Shown here: in pieces, positions 49,531-63,921 of the stretch
Numbering within the stretch: the first letter of the stretch is position 1
Layout: each line of letters starts with the position of its first letter
NCBI GenBank assembly: GCA_964057225.1
Contig: OZ059896.1
Span: 5,270,001-5,334,000, forward strand
From: Auanema rhodensis
Lineage: Eukaryota > Nematoda > Chromadorea > Rhabditida > Rhabditidae
Direction: 5' to 3'
Length of the DNA: 64,000 nucleotides
Notes under the pieces: generated by a model
What the model was told of the DNA's origin: nothing
What the model saw: the letters and a program-made list of their open reading frames with translations, nothing else
Databases searched by the model: none
Position numbers and translations under genes: made by a program

Positions 49531-52500
49531 AAATCTGATAACACAGATCGACGCAGCTTAAAAATCCGCATCGAATGCACTATACTACATGGAGAAACGC
49601 TCAATACAAAAATTAGTTATGATCGTTTGAAAAATGATGCATTAGTGTATGTTGAGTTTCCATGTACACTCAACAATGCTTCCAAAAACATTTTGACAAA
49701 AATTTTCCCGAAAAATTTCAAAATAATTTCACAAAAAGTAGATGTTTTTAGATTCCTTTTTTCAAGACAAAGACGATGGACAATGTTATTCAACGAAAAA
49801 ATTAATTCTTCACGGTGAAAATCGAGGATATAAGTGTGAACCTATATCAGTTGATATCTCGGTGCATTTTCAAGCTAGCGCAAATCTGATAACACAGATC
49901 GACGCAGCTTAAAAATCCGCATCGAATGCACTATACTACATGGAGAAACGCTCAATACAAAAATTAGTTATGATCGTTTGAAAAATGATGCATTAGTGTA
50001 TGTTGAGTTTCCATGTACACTCAACAATGCTTCCAAAAACATTTTGACAAAAATTTTCCCGAAAAATTTCAAAATAATTTCACAAAAAGTAGATGTTTTT
50101 AGATTTCTTTTTTTAAGACAAAGACGATGGACATTGTTATTCAACAAAAAAATTAATTCTTCACGGTGAAAATCGAGGATATAAGTGTGAACCTATATCA
50201 GTTGATATCTCGGTGCATTTTCAAGCTAGCGCAAATCTGATAACACAGATCGACGCAGCTTAAAAATCCGCATCGAATGCACTATACTACATTAAGAAAA
50301 GCTTGATACAAAAATTAGTTATGATCGTTTGAAAAATGATGCATTAGTGTATGTTGAGTTTCCATGTACACTCAACATTGCTTCCAAAAACATTTTGACA
50401 AAAATTTTCCCGAAAAATTTCAAAATAATTTCACAAAAAGTAGATGTTTTTAGATTTCTTTTTTCAAGACAAAGACGATGGACATTGTTATTCAACAAAA
50501 AAATTAATTCTTCAGGGTGAAAATCGAGGATATAAGTGTGAACTTATATCAGTTGATATCTCGGTGCATTTTTAAGCTAGCGCAAATCTGATAACACAGA
50601 TCGACGCAGCTTAAAAATCCACATCGAATGCACTATACTACATTGGAAAACACTCAATACAAACATTAGTTATGATCGTTTGAAAAATGATGCATTAGTG
50701 TATGTTGAGTTTCCATGTACACTCAACATTGCTTCCAAAAACATTTTGACAAAAATTTTCCCGAAAAATTTCAAAATAATTTCACAAAAAGTAGATGTTT
50801 TTAGATTCCTTTTTTCAAGACAAAGACGATGGACATTGTTATTCAACAAAAAAATTAATTCTTCAGGGTGAAAATCGAGGATATAAGTGTGAACCTATAT
50901 CAGTTGATATCTCGGTGCATTTTCAAGCTAGCGCAAATCTGATAACACAGATCGACGCAGCTTAAAAATCCGCATCGAATGCACTATACTACATGGAGAA
51001 ACGCTCAATACAAAAATTAGTTATGATCGTTTGAAAAATGATGCATTAGTGTATGTTGAGTTTCCATGTACACTCAACAATGCTTCCAAAAACATTTTGA
51101 CAAAAATTTTCCCGAAAAATTTCAAAATAATTTCACAAAAAGTAGATGTTTTTAGATTCCTTTTTTCAAGACAAAGACGATGGACAATGTTATTCAACGA
51201 AAAAATTAATTCTTCACGGTGAAAATCGAGGATATAAGTGTGAACCTATATCAGTTGATATCTCGGTGCATTTTCAAGCTAGCGCAAATCTGATAACACA
51301 GATCGACGCAGCTTAAAAATCCGCATCGAATGCACTATACTACATGGAGAAACGCTCAATACAAAAATTAGTTATGATCGTTTGAAAAATGATGCATTAG
51401 TGTATGTTGAGTTTCCATGTACACTCAACAATGCTTCCAAAAACATTTTGACAAAAATTTTCCCGAAAAATTTCAAAATAATTTCACAAAAAGTAGATGT
51501 TTTTAGATTCCTTTTTTTAAGACAAAGACGATGGACATTGTTATTCAACAAAAAAATTAATTCTTCACGGTGAAAATCGAGGATATAAGTGTGAACCTAT
51601 ATCAGTTGATATCTCGGTGCATTTTCAAGCTAGCGCAAATCTGATAACACAGATCGACGCAGCTTAAAAATCCGCATCGAATGCACTATACTACATTAAG
51701 AAAAGCTTAATACAAAAATTAGTTATGATCGTTTGAAAAATGATGCATTAGTGTATGTTGAGTTTCCATGTACACTCAACATTGCTTCCAAAAACATTTT
51801 GACAAAAATTTTCCCGAAAAATTTCAAAATAATTTCACAAAAAGTAGATGTTTTTAGATTCCTTTTTTCAAGACAAAGACGATGGACATTGTTATTCAAC
51901 AAAAAAATTAATTCTTCAGGGTGAAAATCGAGGATATAAGTGTGAACCTATATCAGTTGATATCTCGGTGCATTTTCAAGCTAGCGCAAATCTGATAACA
52001 CAGATCGACGCAGCTTAAAAATCCGCATCGAATGCACTATACTACATGGAGAAACGCTCAATACAAAAATTAGTTATGATCGTTTGAAAAATGATGCATT
52101 AGTGTATGTTGAGTTTCCATGTACACTCAACAATGCTTCCAAAAACATTTTGACAAAAATTTTCCCGAAAAATTTCAAAATAATTTCACAAAAAGTAGAT
52201 GTTTTTAGATTCCTTTTTTCAAGACAAAGACGATGGACAATGTTATTCAACGAAAAAATTAATTCTTCACGGTGAAAATCGAGGATATAAGTGTGAACCT
52301 ATATCAGTTGATATCTCGGTGCATTTTCAAGCTAGCGCAAATCTGATAACACAGATCGACGCAGCTTAAAAATCCGCATCGAATGCACTATACTACATGG
52401 AGAAACGCTCAATACAAAAATTAGTTATGATCGTTTGAAAAATGATGCATTAGTGTATGTTGAGTTTCCATGTACACTCAACAATGCTTCCAAAAACATT

Positions 52501-53040
52501 TTGACAAAAATTTTCCCGAAAAATTTCAAAATAATTTCACAAAAAGTAGATGTTTTTAGATTCCTTTTTTTAAGACAAAGACGATGGACATTGTTATTCA
52601 ACAAAAAAATTAATTCTTCACGGTGAAAATCGAGGATATAAGTGTGAACCTATATCAGTTGATATCTCGGTGCATTTTCAAGCTAGCGCAAATCTGATAA
52701 CACAGATCGACGCAGCTTAAAAATCCGCATCGAATGCACTATACTACATTAAGAAAAGCTTAATACAAAAATTAGTTATGATCGTTTGAAAAATGATGCA
52801 TTAGTGTATGTTGAGTTTCCATGTACACTCAACATTGCTTCCAAAAACATTTTGACAAAAATTTTCCCGAAAAATTTCAAAATAATTTCACAAAAAGTAG
52901 ATGTTTTTAGATTCCTTTTTTCAAGACAAAGACGATGGACATTGTTATTCAACAAAAAAATTAATTCTTCAGGGTGAAAATCGAGGATATAAGTGTGAAC
53001 CTATATCAGTTGATATCTCGGTGCATTTTCAAGCTAGCGC
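49531..53040 (+). repeat. 10-mer HOR, copy 1 (3510 bp)
   Basis: The 7-mer order of 47074-49530 followed by one more trimer (aacaAtgc/gacaatgtt, tttttttaagac, caggg). The second monomer carries 'agatttctttttttaag', which also occurs in the second monomer of copy 2. Confidence 0.88.
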
Positions 53041-56000
53041 AAATCTGATAACACAGATCGACGCAGCTTAAAAATCCGCATCGAATGCACTATACTACAT
53101 GGAGAAACGCTCAATACAAAAATTAGTTATGATCGTTTGAAAAATGATGCATTAGTGTATGTTGAGTTTCCATGTACACTCAACAATGCTTCCAAAAACA
53201 TTTTGACAAAAATTTTCCCGAAAAATTTCAAAATAATTTCACAAAAAGTAGATGTTTTTAGATTCCTTTTTTCAAGACAAAGACGATGGACAATGTTATT
53301 CAACGAAAAAATTAATTCTTCACGGTGAAAATCGAGGATATAAGTGTGAACCTATATCAGTTGATATCTCGGTGCATTTTCAAGCTAGCGCAAATCTGAT
53401 AACACAGATCGACGCAGCTTAAAAATCCGCATCGAATGCACTATACTACATGGAGAAACGCTCAATACAAAAATTAGTTATGATCGTTTGAAAAATGATG
53501 CATTAGTGTATGTTGAGTTTCCATGTACACTCAACAATGCTTCCAAAAACATTTTGACAAAAATTTTCCCGAAAAATTTCAAAATAATTTCACAAAAAGT
53601 AGATGTTTTTAGATTTCTTTTTTTAAGACAAAGACGATGGACATTGTTATTCAACAAAAAAATTAATTCTTCACGGTGAAAATCGAGGATATAAGTGTGA
53701 ACCTATATCAGTTGATATCTCGGTGCATTTTCAAGCTAGCGCAAATCTGATAACACAGATCGACGCAGCTTAAAAATCCGCATCGAATGCACTATACTAC
53801 ATTAAGAAAAGCTTGATACAAAAATTAGTTATGATCGTTTGAAAAATGATGCATTAGTGTATGTTGAGTTTCCATGTACACTCAACATTGCTTCCAAAAA
53901 CATTTTGACAAAAATTTTCCCGAAAAATTTCAAAATAATTTCACAAAAAGTAGATGTTTTTAGATTTCTTTTTTCAAGACAAAGACGATGGACATTGTTA
54001 TTCAACAAAAAAATTAATTCTTCAGGGTGAAAATCGAGGATATAAGTGTGAACTTATATCAGTTGATATCTCGGTGCATTTTTAAGCTAGCGCAAATCTG
54101 ATAACACAGATCGACGCAGCTTAAAAATCCACATCGAATGCACTATACTACATTGGAAAACACTCAATACAAACATTAGTTATGATCGTTTGAAAAATGA
54201 TGCATTAGTGTATGTTGAGTTTCCATGTACACTCAACATTGCTTCCAAAAACATTTTGACAAAAATTTTCCCGAAAAATTTCAAAATAATTTCACAAAAA
54301 GTAGATGTTTTTAGATTCCTTTTTTCAAGACAAAGACGATGGACATTGTTATTCAACAAAAAAATTAATTCTTCAGGGTGAAAATCGAGGATATAAGTGT
54401 GAACCTATATCAGTTGATATCTCGGTGCATTTTCAAGCTAGCGCAAATCTGATAACACAGATCGACGCAGCTTAAAAATCCGCATCGAATGCACTATACT
54501 ACATGGAGAAACGCTCAATACAAAAATTAGTTATGATCGTTTGAAAAATGATGCATTAGTGTATGTTGAGTTTCCATGTACACTCAACAATGCTTCCAAA
54601 AACATTTTGACAAAAATTTTCCCGAAAAATTTCAAAATAATTTCACAAAAAGTAGATGTTTTTAGATTCCTTTTTTCAAGACAAAGACGATGGACAATGT
54701 TATTCAACGAAAAAATTAATTCTTCACGGTGAAAATCGAGGATATAAGTGTGAACCTATATCAGTTGATATCTCGGTGCATTTTCAAGCTAGCGCAAATC
54801 TGATAACACAGATCGACGCAGCTTAAAAATCCGCATCGAATGCACTATACTACATGGAGAAACGCTCAATACAAAAATTAGTTATGATCGTTTGAAAAAT
54901 GATGCATTAGTGTATGTTGAGTTTCCATGTACACTCAACAATGCTTCCAAAAACATTTTGACAAAAATTTTCCCGAAAAATTTCAAAATAATTTCACAAA
55001 AAGTAGATGTTTTTAGATTCCTTTTTTTAAGACAAAGACGATGGACATTGTTATTCAACAAAAAAATTAATTCTTCACGGTGAAAATCGAGGATATAAGT
55101 GTGAACCTATATCAGTTGATATCTCGGTGCATTTTCAAGCTAGCGCAAATCTGATAACACAGATCGACGCAGCTTAAAAATCCGCATCGAATGCACTATA
55201 CTACATTAAGAAAAGCTTAATACAAAAATTAGTTATGATCGTTTGAAAAATGATGCATTAGTGTATGTTGAGTTTCCATGTACACTCAACATTGCTTCCA
55301 AAAACATTTTGACAAAAATTTTCCCGAAAAATTTCAAAATAATTTCACAAAAAGTAGATGTTTTTAGATTCCTTTTTTCAAGACAAAGACGATGGACATT
55401 GTTATTCAACAAAAAAATTAATTCTTCAGGGTGAAAATCGAGGATATAAGTGTGAACCTATATCAGTTGATATCTCGGTGCATTTTCAAGCTAGCGCAAA
55501 TCTGATAACACAGATCGACGCAGCTTAAAAATCCGCATCGAATGCACTATACTACATGGAGAAACGCTCAATACAAAAATTAGTTATGATCGTTTGAAAA
55601 ATGATGCATTAGTGTATGTTGAGTTTCCATGTACACTCAACAATGCTTCCAAAAACATTTTGACAAAAATTTTCCCGAAAAATTTCAAAATAATTTCACA
55701 AAAAGTAGATGTTTTTAGATTCCTTTTTTCAAGACAAAGACGATGGACAATGTTATTCAACGAAAAAATTAATTCTTCACGGTGAAAATCGAGGATATAA
55801 GTGTGAACCTATATCAGTTGATATCTCGGTGCATTTTCAAGCTAGCGCAAATCTGATAACACAGATCGACGCAGCTTAAAAATCCGCATCGAATGCACTA
55901 TACTACATGGAGAAACGCTCAATACAAAAATTAGTTATGATCGTTTGAAAAATGATGCATTAGTGTATGTTGAGTTTCCATGTACACTCAACAATGCTTC

Positions 56001-56550
56001 CAAAAACATTTTGACAAAAATTTTCCCGAAAAATTTCAAAATAATTTCACAAAAAGTAGATGTTTTTAGATTTCTTTTTTTAAGACAAAGACGATGGACA
56101 TTGTTATTCAACAAAAAAATTAATTCTTCACGGTGAAAATCGAGGATATAAGTGTGAACCTATATCAGTTGATATCTCGGTGCATTTTCAAGCTAGCGCA
56201 AATCTGATAACACAGATCGACGCAGCTTAAAAATCCGCATCGAATGCACTATACTACATTAAGAAAAGCTTAATACAAAAATTAGTTATGATCGTTTGAA
56301 AAATGATGCATTAGTGTATGTTGAGTTTCCATGTACACTCAACATTGCTTCCAAAAACATTTTGACAAAAATTTTCCCGAAAAATTTCAAAATAATTTCA
56401 CAAAAAGTAGATGTTTTTAGATTCCTTTTTTCAAGACAAAGACGATGGACATTGTTATTCAACAAAAAAATTAATTCTTCAGGGTGAAAATCGAGGATAT
56501 AAGTGTGAACTTATATCAGTTGATATCTCGGTGCATTTTCAAGCTAGCGC
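53041..56550 (+). repeat. 10-mer HOR, copy 2 (3510 bp)
   Basis: Tandem copy of 49531-53040 at +3510. Visible differences are in the last trimer: 'agatttctttttttaag' in the ninth monomer where copy 1 has 'agattcctttttttaag', and a mosaic cttat...tcaag tail in the tenth. Confidence 0.88.
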
Positions 56551-57954
56551 AAATCTGATAACACAGATCGACGCAGCTTAAAAATCCGCATCGAATGCAT
56601 TATACTACATTAAGAAAAGCTTAATACAAAAATTAGTTATGATCGTTTGAAAAATGATGCATTAGTGTATGTTGAGTTTCCATGTACACTCAACATTGCT
56701 TCCAAAAACATTTTGACAAAAATTTTCCCGAAAAATTTCAAAATAATTTCACAAAAAGTAGATGTTTTTAGATTCCTTTTTTCAAGACAAAGACGATGGA
56801 CATTGTTATTCAACAAAAAAATTAATTCTTCAGGGTGAAAATCGAGGATATAAGTGTGAACCTATATCAGTTGATATCTCGGTGCATTTTCAAGCTAGCG
56901 CAAATCTGATAACACAGATCGACGCAGCTTAAAAATCCGCATCGAATGCACTATACTACATGGAGAAACGCTCAATACAAAAATTAGTTATGATCGTTTG
57001 AAAAATGATGCATTAGTGTATGTTGAGTTTCCATGTACACTCAACATTGCTTCCAAAAACATTTTGACAAAAATTTTCCCGAAAAATTTCAAAATAATTT
57101 CACAAAAAGTAGATGTTTTTAGATTCCTTTTTTCAAGACAAAGACGATGGACATTGTTATTCAACAAAAAAATTAATTCTTCAGGGTGAAAATCGAGGAT
57201 ATAAGTGTGAACTTATATCAGTTGCTATCTCGGTGCATTTTTAAGCTAGCGCAAATCTGATAACACAGATCGACGCAGCTTAAAAATCCGCATCGAATGC
57301 ACTATACTACATTAAGAAAAGCTTAATACAAAAATTAGTTATGATCGTTTGAAAAATGATGCATTAGTGTATGTTGAGTTTCCATGTACACTCAACATTG
57401 CTTCCAAAAACATTTTGACAAAAATTTTCCCGAAAAATTTCAAAATAATTTCACAAAAAGTAGATGTTTTTAGATTCCTTTTTTCAAGACAAAGACGATG
57501 GACATTGTTATTCAACAAAAAAATTAATTCTTCAGGGTGAAAATCGAGGATATAAGTGTGAACCTATATCAGTTGATATCTCGGTGCATTATCAAGCTAG
57601 CGCAAATCTGATAACACAGATCGACGCAGCTTAAAAATCCGCATCGAATGCACTGTACTACATGGAGAAACGCTCAATACAAAAATTAGTTATGATCGTT
57701 TGAAAAATGATGCATTAGTGTATGTTGAGTTTCCATGTACACTCAACAATGCTTCCAAAAACATTTTGACAAAAATTTTCCCGAAAAATTTCAAAATAAT
57801 TTCACAAAAAGTAGATGTTTTTAGATTCCTTTTTTCAAGACAAAGACGATGGACATTGTTATTCAACAAAAAAATTAATTCTTCAGGGTGAAAATCGAGG
57901 ATATAAGTGTGAACTTATATCAGTTGATATCTCGGTGCATTTTTAAGCTAGCGC
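56551..57954 (+). repeat. Four linking monomers with new tail variants
   Basis: Introduces the 'gcattatcaagc' tail, confined to the last 7 kb, and brings back 'cagttgctatctc'. The monomer at 57604 combines aacaAtgc with a caggg...ttaag tail, a combination not seen in other classes. Private changes: C to T at 56600 and A to G at 57655. Confidence 0.8.
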
Positions 57955-60411
57955 AAATCTGATAACACAGATCGACGCAGCTTAAAAATCCGCATCGAAT
58001 GCACTATACTACATGGAGAAACGCTCAATACAAAAATTAGTTATGATCGTTTGAAAAATGATGCATTAGTGTATGTTGAGTTTCCATGTACACTCAACAT
58101 TGCTTCCAAAAACATTTTGACAAAAATTTTCCCGAAAAATTTCAAAATAATTTCACAAAAAGTAGATGTTTTTAGATTCCTTTTTTCAAGACAAAGACGA
58201 TGGACATTGTTATTCAACAAAAAAATTAATTCTTCAGGGTGAAAATCGAGGATATAAGTGTGAACTTATATCAGTTGCTATCTCGGTGCATTTTTAAGCT
58301 AGCGCAAATCTGATAACACAGATCGACGCAGCTTAAAAATCCGCATCGAATGCACTATACTACATTAAGAAAAGCTTAATACAAAAATTAGTTATGATCG
58401 TTTGAAAAATGATGCATTAGTGTATGTTGAGTTTCCATGTACACTCAACATTGCTTCCAAAAACATTTTGACAAAAATTTTCCCGAAAAATTTCAAAATA
58501 ATTTCACAAAAAGTAGATGTTTTTAGATTCCTTTTTTCAAGACAAAGACGATGGACATTGTTATTCAACAAAAAAATTAATTCTTCAGGGTGAAAATCGA
58601 GGATATAAGTGTGAACCTATATCAGTTGATATCTCGGTGCATTATCAAGCTAGCGCAAATCTGATAACACAGATCGACGCAGCTTAAAAATCCGCATCGA
58701 ATGCACTATACTACATGGAGAAACGCTCAATACAAAAATTAGTTATGATCGTTTGAAAAATGATGCATTAGTGTATGTTGAGTTTCCATGTACACTCAAC
58801 AATGCTTCCAAAAACATTTTGACAAAAATTTTCCCGAAAAATTTCAAAATAATTTCACAAAAAGTAGATGTTTTTAGATTCCTTTTTTCAAGACAAAGAC
58901 GATGGACAATGTTATTCAACGAAAAAATTAATTCTTCACGGTGAAAATCGAGGATATAAGTGTGAACCTATATCAGTTGATATCTCGGTGCATTTTCAAG
59001 CTAGCGCAAATCTGATAACACAGATCGACGCAGCTTAAAAATCCACATCGAATGCACTATACTACATTGGGAAACACTCAATACAAAAATTAGTTATGAT
59101 CGTTTGAAAAATGATGCATTAGTGTATGTTGAGTTTCCATGTACACTCAACAATGCTTCCAAAAACATTTTGACAAAAATTTTCCCGAAAAATTTCAAAA
59201 TAATTTCACAAAAAGTAGATGTTTTTAGATTCCTTTTTTCAAGTCAAAGACGATGGACATTGTTATTCAACAAAAAAATTAATTCTTCACGGTGAAAATC
59301 GAGGATATAAGTGTGAACCTATATCAGTTGATATCTCGGTGCATTTTCAAGCTAGCGCAAATCTGATAACACAGATCGACGCAGCTTAAAAATCCGCATC
59401 GAATGCACTATACTACATTAAGAAAAGCTTAATACAAAAATTAGTTATGATCGTTTGAAAAATGATGCATTAGTGTATGTTGAGTTTCCATGTACACTCA
59501 ACATTGCTTCCAAAAACATTTTGACAAAAATTTTCCCGAAAAATTTCAAAATAATTTCACAAAAAGTAGATGTTTTTAGATTCCTTTTTTCAAGACAAAG
59601 ACGATGGACATTGTTATTCAACAAAAAAATTAATTCTTCACGGTGAAAATCGAGGATATAAGTGTGAACCTATATCAGTTGATATCTCGGTGCATTTTCA
59701 AGCTAGCGCAAATCTGATAACACAGATCGACGCAGCTTAAAAATCCGCATCGAATGCACTATACTACATTAAGAAAAGCTTAATACAAAAATTAGTTATG
59801 ATCGTTTGAAAAATGATGCATTAGTGTATGTTGAGTTTCCATGTACACTCAACATTGCTTCCAAAAACATTTTGACAAAAATTTTCCCGAAAAATTTCAA
59901 AATAATTTCACAAAAAGTAGATGTTTTTAGATTCCTTTTTTCAAGACAAAGACGATGGACATTGTTATTCAACAAAAAAATTAATTCTTCAGGGTGAAAA
60001 TCGAGGATATAAGTGTGAACTTATATCAGTTGATATCTCGGTGCATTTTTAAGCTAGCGCAAATCTGATGACACAGATCGACGCAGCTTAAAAATCCGCA
60101 TCGAATGCACTATACTACATTAAGAAAAGCTTAATACAAAAATTAGTTATGATCGTTTGAAAAATGATGCATTAGTGTATGTTGAGTTTCCATGTACACT
60201 CAACATTGCTTCCAAAAACATTTTGACAAAAATTTTCCCGAAAAATTTCAAAATAATTTCACAAAAAGTAGATGTTTTTAGATTCCTTATTTCAAGACAA
60301 AGACGATGGACATTGTTATTCAACAAAAAAATTAATTCTTCAGGGTGAAAATCGAGGATATAAGTGTGAACTTATATCAGTTGATATCTCGGTGCATTTT
60401 TAAGCTAGCGC
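57955..60411 (+). repeat. 7-mer related to the terminal 5-mers (2457 bp)
   Basis: Order: 'cagttgctatctc' monomer; 'gcattatcaagc' monomer; aacaAtgc/gacaatgtt; aacaAtgc with a tgggaaacactc head; cacgg; then two extra caggg monomers. The first five members recur as the 5-mer in 60412-63921. Private changes: 59244 (A to T), 60070 (A to G) and 60289 (T to A). Confidence 0.85.
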
Positions 60412-62166
60412 AAATCTGATAACACAGATCGACGCAGCTTAAAAATCCGCATCGAATGCACTATACTACATGGAGAAACGCTCAATACAAAAATTAGTTA
60501 TGATCGTTTGAAAAATGATGCATTAGTGTATGTTGAGTTTCCATGTACACTCAACATTGCTTCCAAAAACATTTTGACAAAAATTTTCCCGAAAAATTTC
60601 AAAATAATTTCACAAAAAGTAGATGTTTTTAGATTCCTTTTTTCAAGACAAAGACGATGGACATTGTTATTCAACAAAAAAATTAATTCTTCAGGGTGAA
60701 AATCGAGGATATAAGTGTGAACTTATATCAGTTGCTATCTCGGTGCATTTTTAAGCTAGCGCAAATCTGATAACACAGATCGACGCAGCTTAAAAATCCG
60801 CATCGAATGCACTATACTACATTAAGAAAAGCTTAATACAAAAATTAGTTATGATCGTTTGAAAAATGATGCATTAGTGTATGTTGAGTTTCCATGTACA
60901 CTCAACATTGCTTCCAAAAACATTTTGACAAAAATTTTCCCGAAAAATTTCAAAATAATTTCACAAAAAGTAGATGTTTTTAGATTCCTTTTTTCAAGAC
61001 AAAGACGATGGACATTGTTATTCAACAAAAAAATTAATTCTTCAGGGTGAAAATCGAGGATATAAGTGTGAACCTATATCAGTTGATATCTCGGTGCATT
61101 ATCAAGCTAGCGCAAATCTGATAACACAGATCGACGCAGCTTAAAAATCCGCATCGAATGCACTATACTACATGGAGAAACGCTCAATACAAAAATTAGT
61201 TATGATCGTTTGAAAAATGATGCATTAGTGTATGTTGAGTTTCCATGTACACTCAACAATGCTTCCAAAAACATTTTGACAAAAATTTTCCCGAAAAATT
61301 TCAAAATAATTTCACAAAAAGTAGATGTTTTTAGATTCCTTTTTTCAAGACAAAGACGATGGACAATGTTATTCAACGAAAAAATTAATTCTTCACGGTG
61401 AAAATCGAGGATATAAGTGTGAACCTATATCAGTTGATATCTCGGTGCATTTTCAAGCTAGCGCAAATCTGATAACACAGATCGACGCAGCTTAAAAATC
61501 CACATCGAATGCACTATACTACATTGGGAAACACTCAATACAAAAATTAGTTATGATCGTTTGAAAAATGATGCATTAGTGTATGTTGAGTTTCCATGTA
61601 CACTCAACAATGCTTCCAAAAACATTTTGACAAAAATTTTCCCGAAAAATTTCAAAATAATTTCACAAAAAGTAGATGTTTTTAGATTCCTTTTTTCAAG
61701 ACAAAGACGATGGACATTGTTATTCAACAAAAAAATTAATTCTTCACGGTGAAAATCGAGGATATAAGTGTGAACCTATATCAGTTGATATCTCGGTGCA
61801 TTTTCAAGCTAGCGCAAATCTGATAACACAGATCGACGCAGCTTAAAAATCCGCATCGAATGCACTATACTACATTAAGAAAAGCTTAATACAAAAATTA
61901 GTTATGATCGTTTGAAAAATGATGCATTAGTGTATGTTGAGTTTCCATGTACACTCAACATTGCTTCCAAAAACATTTTGACAAAAATTTTCCCGAAAAA
62001 TTTCAAAATAATTTCACAAAAAGTAGATGTTTTTAGATTCCTTTTTTCAAGACAAAGACGATGGACATTGTTATTCAACAAAAAAATTAATTCTTCACGG
62101 TGAAAATCGAGGATATAAGTGTGAACCTATATCAGTTGATATCTCGGTGCATTTTCAAGCTAGCGC
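60412..62166 (+). repeat. 5-mer HOR, right-hand copy 1 (1755 bp)
   Basis: Five 351-bp monomers in the order of the first five of 57955-60411. The first has a ggagaaacgctc head, while its counterpart in the next copy has taagaaaagctt. Confidence 0.88.
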
Positions 62167-63921
62167 AAATCTGATAACACAGATCGACGCAGCTTAAAAA
62201 TCCGCATCGAATGCACTATACTACATTAAGAAAAGCTTAATACAAAAATTAGTTATGATCGTTTGAAAAATGATGCATTAGTGTATGTTGAGTTTCCATG
62301 TACACTCAACATTGCTTCCAAAAACATTTTGACAAAAATTTTCCCGAAAAATTTCAAAATAATTTCACAAAAAGTAGATGTTTTTAGATTCCTTTTTTCA
62401 AGACAAAGACGATGGACATTGTTATTCAACAAAAAAATTAATTCTTCAGGGTGAAAATCGAGGATATAAGTGTGAACTTATATCAGTTGCTATCTCGGTG
62501 CATTTTTAAGCTAGCGCAAATCTGATAACACAGATCGACGCAGCTTAAAAATCCGCATCGAATGCACTATACTACATTAAGAAAAGCTTAATACAAAAAT
62601 TAGTTATGATCGTTTGAAAAATGATGCATTAGTGTATGTTGAGTTTCCATGTACACTCAACATTGCTTCCAAAAACATTTTGACAAAAATTTTCCCGAAA
62701 AATTTCAAAATAATTTCACAAAAAGTAGATGTTTTTAGATTCCTTTTTTCAAGACAAAGACGATGGACATTGTTATTCAACAAAAAAATTAATTCTTCAG
62801 GGTGAAAATCGAGGATATAAGTGTGAACCTATATCAGTTGATATCTCGGTGCATTATCAAGCTAGCGCAAATCTGATAACACAGATCGACGCAGCTTAAA
62901 AATCCGCATCGAATGCACTATACTACATGGAGAAACGCTCAATACAAAAATTAGTTATGATCGTTTGAAAAATGATGCATTAGTGTATGTTGAGTTTCCA
63001 TGTACACTCAACAATGCTTCCAAAAACATTTTGACAAAAATTTTCCCGAAAAATTTCAAAATAATTTCACAAAAAGTAGATGTTTTTAGATTCCTTTTTT
63101 CAAGACAAAGACGATGGACAATGTTATTCAACGAAAAAATTAATTCTTCACGGTGAAAATCGAGGATATAAGTGTGAACCTATATCAGTTGATATCTCGG
63201 TGCATTTTCAAGCTAGCGCAAATCTGATAACACAGATCGACGCAGCTTAAAAATCCACATCGAATGCACTATACTACATTGGGAAACACTCAATACAAAA
63301 ATTAGTTATGATCGTTTGAAAAATGATGCATTAGTGTATGTTGAGTTTCCATGTACACTCAACAATGCTTCCAAAAACATTTTGACAAAAATTTTCCCGA
63401 AAAATTTCAAAATAATTTCACAAAAAGTAGATGTTTTTAGATTCCTTTTTTCAAGACAAAGACGATGGACATTGTTATTCAACAAAAAAATTAATTCTTC
63501 ACGGTGAAAATCGAGGATATAAGTGTGAACCTATATCAGTTGATATCTCGGTGCATTTTCAAGCTAGCGCAAATCTGATAACACAGATCGACGCAGCTTA
63601 AAAATCCGCATCGAATGCACTATACTACATTAAGAAAAGCTTAATACAAAAATTAGTTATGATCGTTTGAAAAATGATGCATTAGTGTATGTTGAGTTTC
63701 CATGTACACTCAACATTGCTTCCAAAAACATTTTGACAAAAATTTTCCCGAAAAATTTCAAAATAATTTCACAAAAAGTAGATGTTTTTAGATTCCTTTT
63801 TTCAAGACAAAGACGATGGACATTGTTATTCAACAAAAAAATTAATTCTTCACGGTGAAAATCGAGGATATAAGTGTGAACCTATATCAGTTGATATCTC
63901 GGTGCATTTTCAAGCTAGCGC
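62167..63921 (+). repeat. 5-mer HOR, right-hand copy 2 (1755 bp)
   Basis: Tandem copy of 60412-62166 at +1755, carrying the same 'cagttgctatctc' and 'gcattatcaagc' markers in its first two monomers. It ends with the last complete monomer in the window (63571-63921). Confidence 0.88.

Noticed and set aside
4354-63858. A 63-residue open frame (68 or 81 in variants) recurring in the same place in nearly all 351-bp monomers
   Set aside because: It opens at TTG with no in-frame ATG upstream; the first ATG there reads Met-Met-His-stop in another frame. Recurrence follows from the repeat itself. Length changes follow A-run changes (6 A gives 81 residues, 8 A truncates it), and differences between copies do not favour synonymous sites. 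No known domain is recognisable.
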